From NCBI GenBank assembly GCA_030674155.1, contig CM060320.1, forward strand, positions 19,614,292-19,675,426: a stretch of DNA of 61,135 bases, read 5' to 3'. The DNA comes from Stramonita haemastoma. Taxonomy: Eukaryota > Mollusca > Gastropoda > Neogastropoda > Muricidae. Of this stretch, positions 60,701-61,135 are shown in pieces. The position numbers and the translations under genes are program-made. Every line of letters starts with the position of its first letter. Position 1 is the first letter of the stretch. Below the pieces are notes generated by a model. The model did no database searches and was not told where the DNA came from. It worked only from the letters and a program-made list of their open reading frames with translations.

Positions 60701-61135
60701 TTTGAGTGTTTGTGTACCTACACATATTATTGTGTGTATGTATGCTCGCACATGCATGTGTGTGTATGTACGTGCGCGCGCTCACACGTGAATATCGTGT
60801 GTGTATGCATTTATGCACGTTTCTGTACACACACGGGCATACAGTACACAATATATATGTATGTGATATGTATAATGTGTATAATATGTATATAAATGAA
60901 AAAAAATCCCTGATAAACACATCGGAAACAGTCATTGGAGAAACTGGGGGTAGGGAGAGAAACAAATCTAGTGTACCCACATCACACACAGAGCTGTCTC
61001 TGGATCAGTCTGCCTCTGCCGCTTCATCAATTTTTTTTCTGCAACAAGTTGGCTGATATCGTGAGATCAAAACAGGTACAGAAGATAAACACACGTACAT
61101 GCTTTTCTTTTTAAAAAAACTGACAAAAGAAAAAC
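60701..61135. other. Unique sequence at window end
   Basis: GTTTGAGT repeats (60690-60710), a GT/GC-rich degenerate stretch to 60850, then AT-rich unique DNA. No gene recognised. Confidence 0.5.

Overview
The window is repeat-dominated nuclear DNA from an animal, most likely a lophotrochozoan and probably a marine gastropod mollusc. The evidence is several tRNA-derived SINE families of the molluscan type, with intact RNA polymerase III A and B boxes and the GGATGAGAC and GTTAAAGATCCTG core motifs. There are also non-LTR retrotransposon fragments and a very high load of di- to hexanucleotide repeats. No prokaryotic operon, CRISPR array, rRNA or functional tRNA gene was found. Two 100-N blocks (24038-24137 and 53536-53635) are scaffold gaps, so order and distance across them are not proven. 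The coding content is small: a fragmentary retrotransposon ORF2 3' end at 3.8-4.2 kb, a decayed antisense RTE-type reverse transcriptase at 31.6-32.0 kb, an intact-frame but 5'-truncated RTE-type reverse transcriptase at 53.8-54.6 kb, and one unrecognised protein-like region with frame breaks at 34.2-35.1 kb that may be a terminal exon. Nearly all long open frames elsewhere are translations of (CA)n, (CT)n, (GTCT)n or purine tracts.

Layout. 0-10 kb: trinucleotide repeats, SINE fragments, a retrotransposon 3' end and a series of non-tandem blocks (here A, A', B, F, E, G) that recur on the same strand at 38-46 kb. 10-24 kb: microsatellites, SINE family 1 copies and a 0.65-kb unclassified dispersed repeat (family D). 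24-33 kb: a 20-bp minisatellite, a compound pentanucleotide satellite, two complete SINE family 1 copies, a suspicious 0.33-kb duplication and the antisense RTE piece. 33-36 kb: G-rich DNA, the candidate exon and a SINE with a Meta-like core. 36-45 kb: a 400-bp (CA)n array, some of the longest stretches of unique sequence, and the second set of blocks A-G. 45.7-47.4 kb: an AT-rich minisatellite with a 143-bp higher-order repeat. 47-53 kb: compound tetranucleotide arrays, a microsatellite-bounded inverted-repeat element and a complete antisense SINE. 53.6-54.7 kb: an RTE insertion nested in a SINE with a visible target-site duplication. 55-61 kb: purine and GT arrays with two more SINE family 3 copies.

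The window reads as a record of retroelement insertion followed by microsatellite growth. Retroelement 3' ends repeatedly finish in short tandem repeats that pass directly into (CT)n. Occupied and empty copies of the same block give direct evidence of insertion. Two duplications differ mainly by lost homopolymer bases, which points to long-read assembly error rather than biology. I see no evidence for a new multi-gene system. The most useful leads are the nested RTE/SINE, the paired A-G blocks, the 143-bp higher-order minisatellite, the 35-bp inverted-repeat element and the uncharacterised exon at 34.2 kb.
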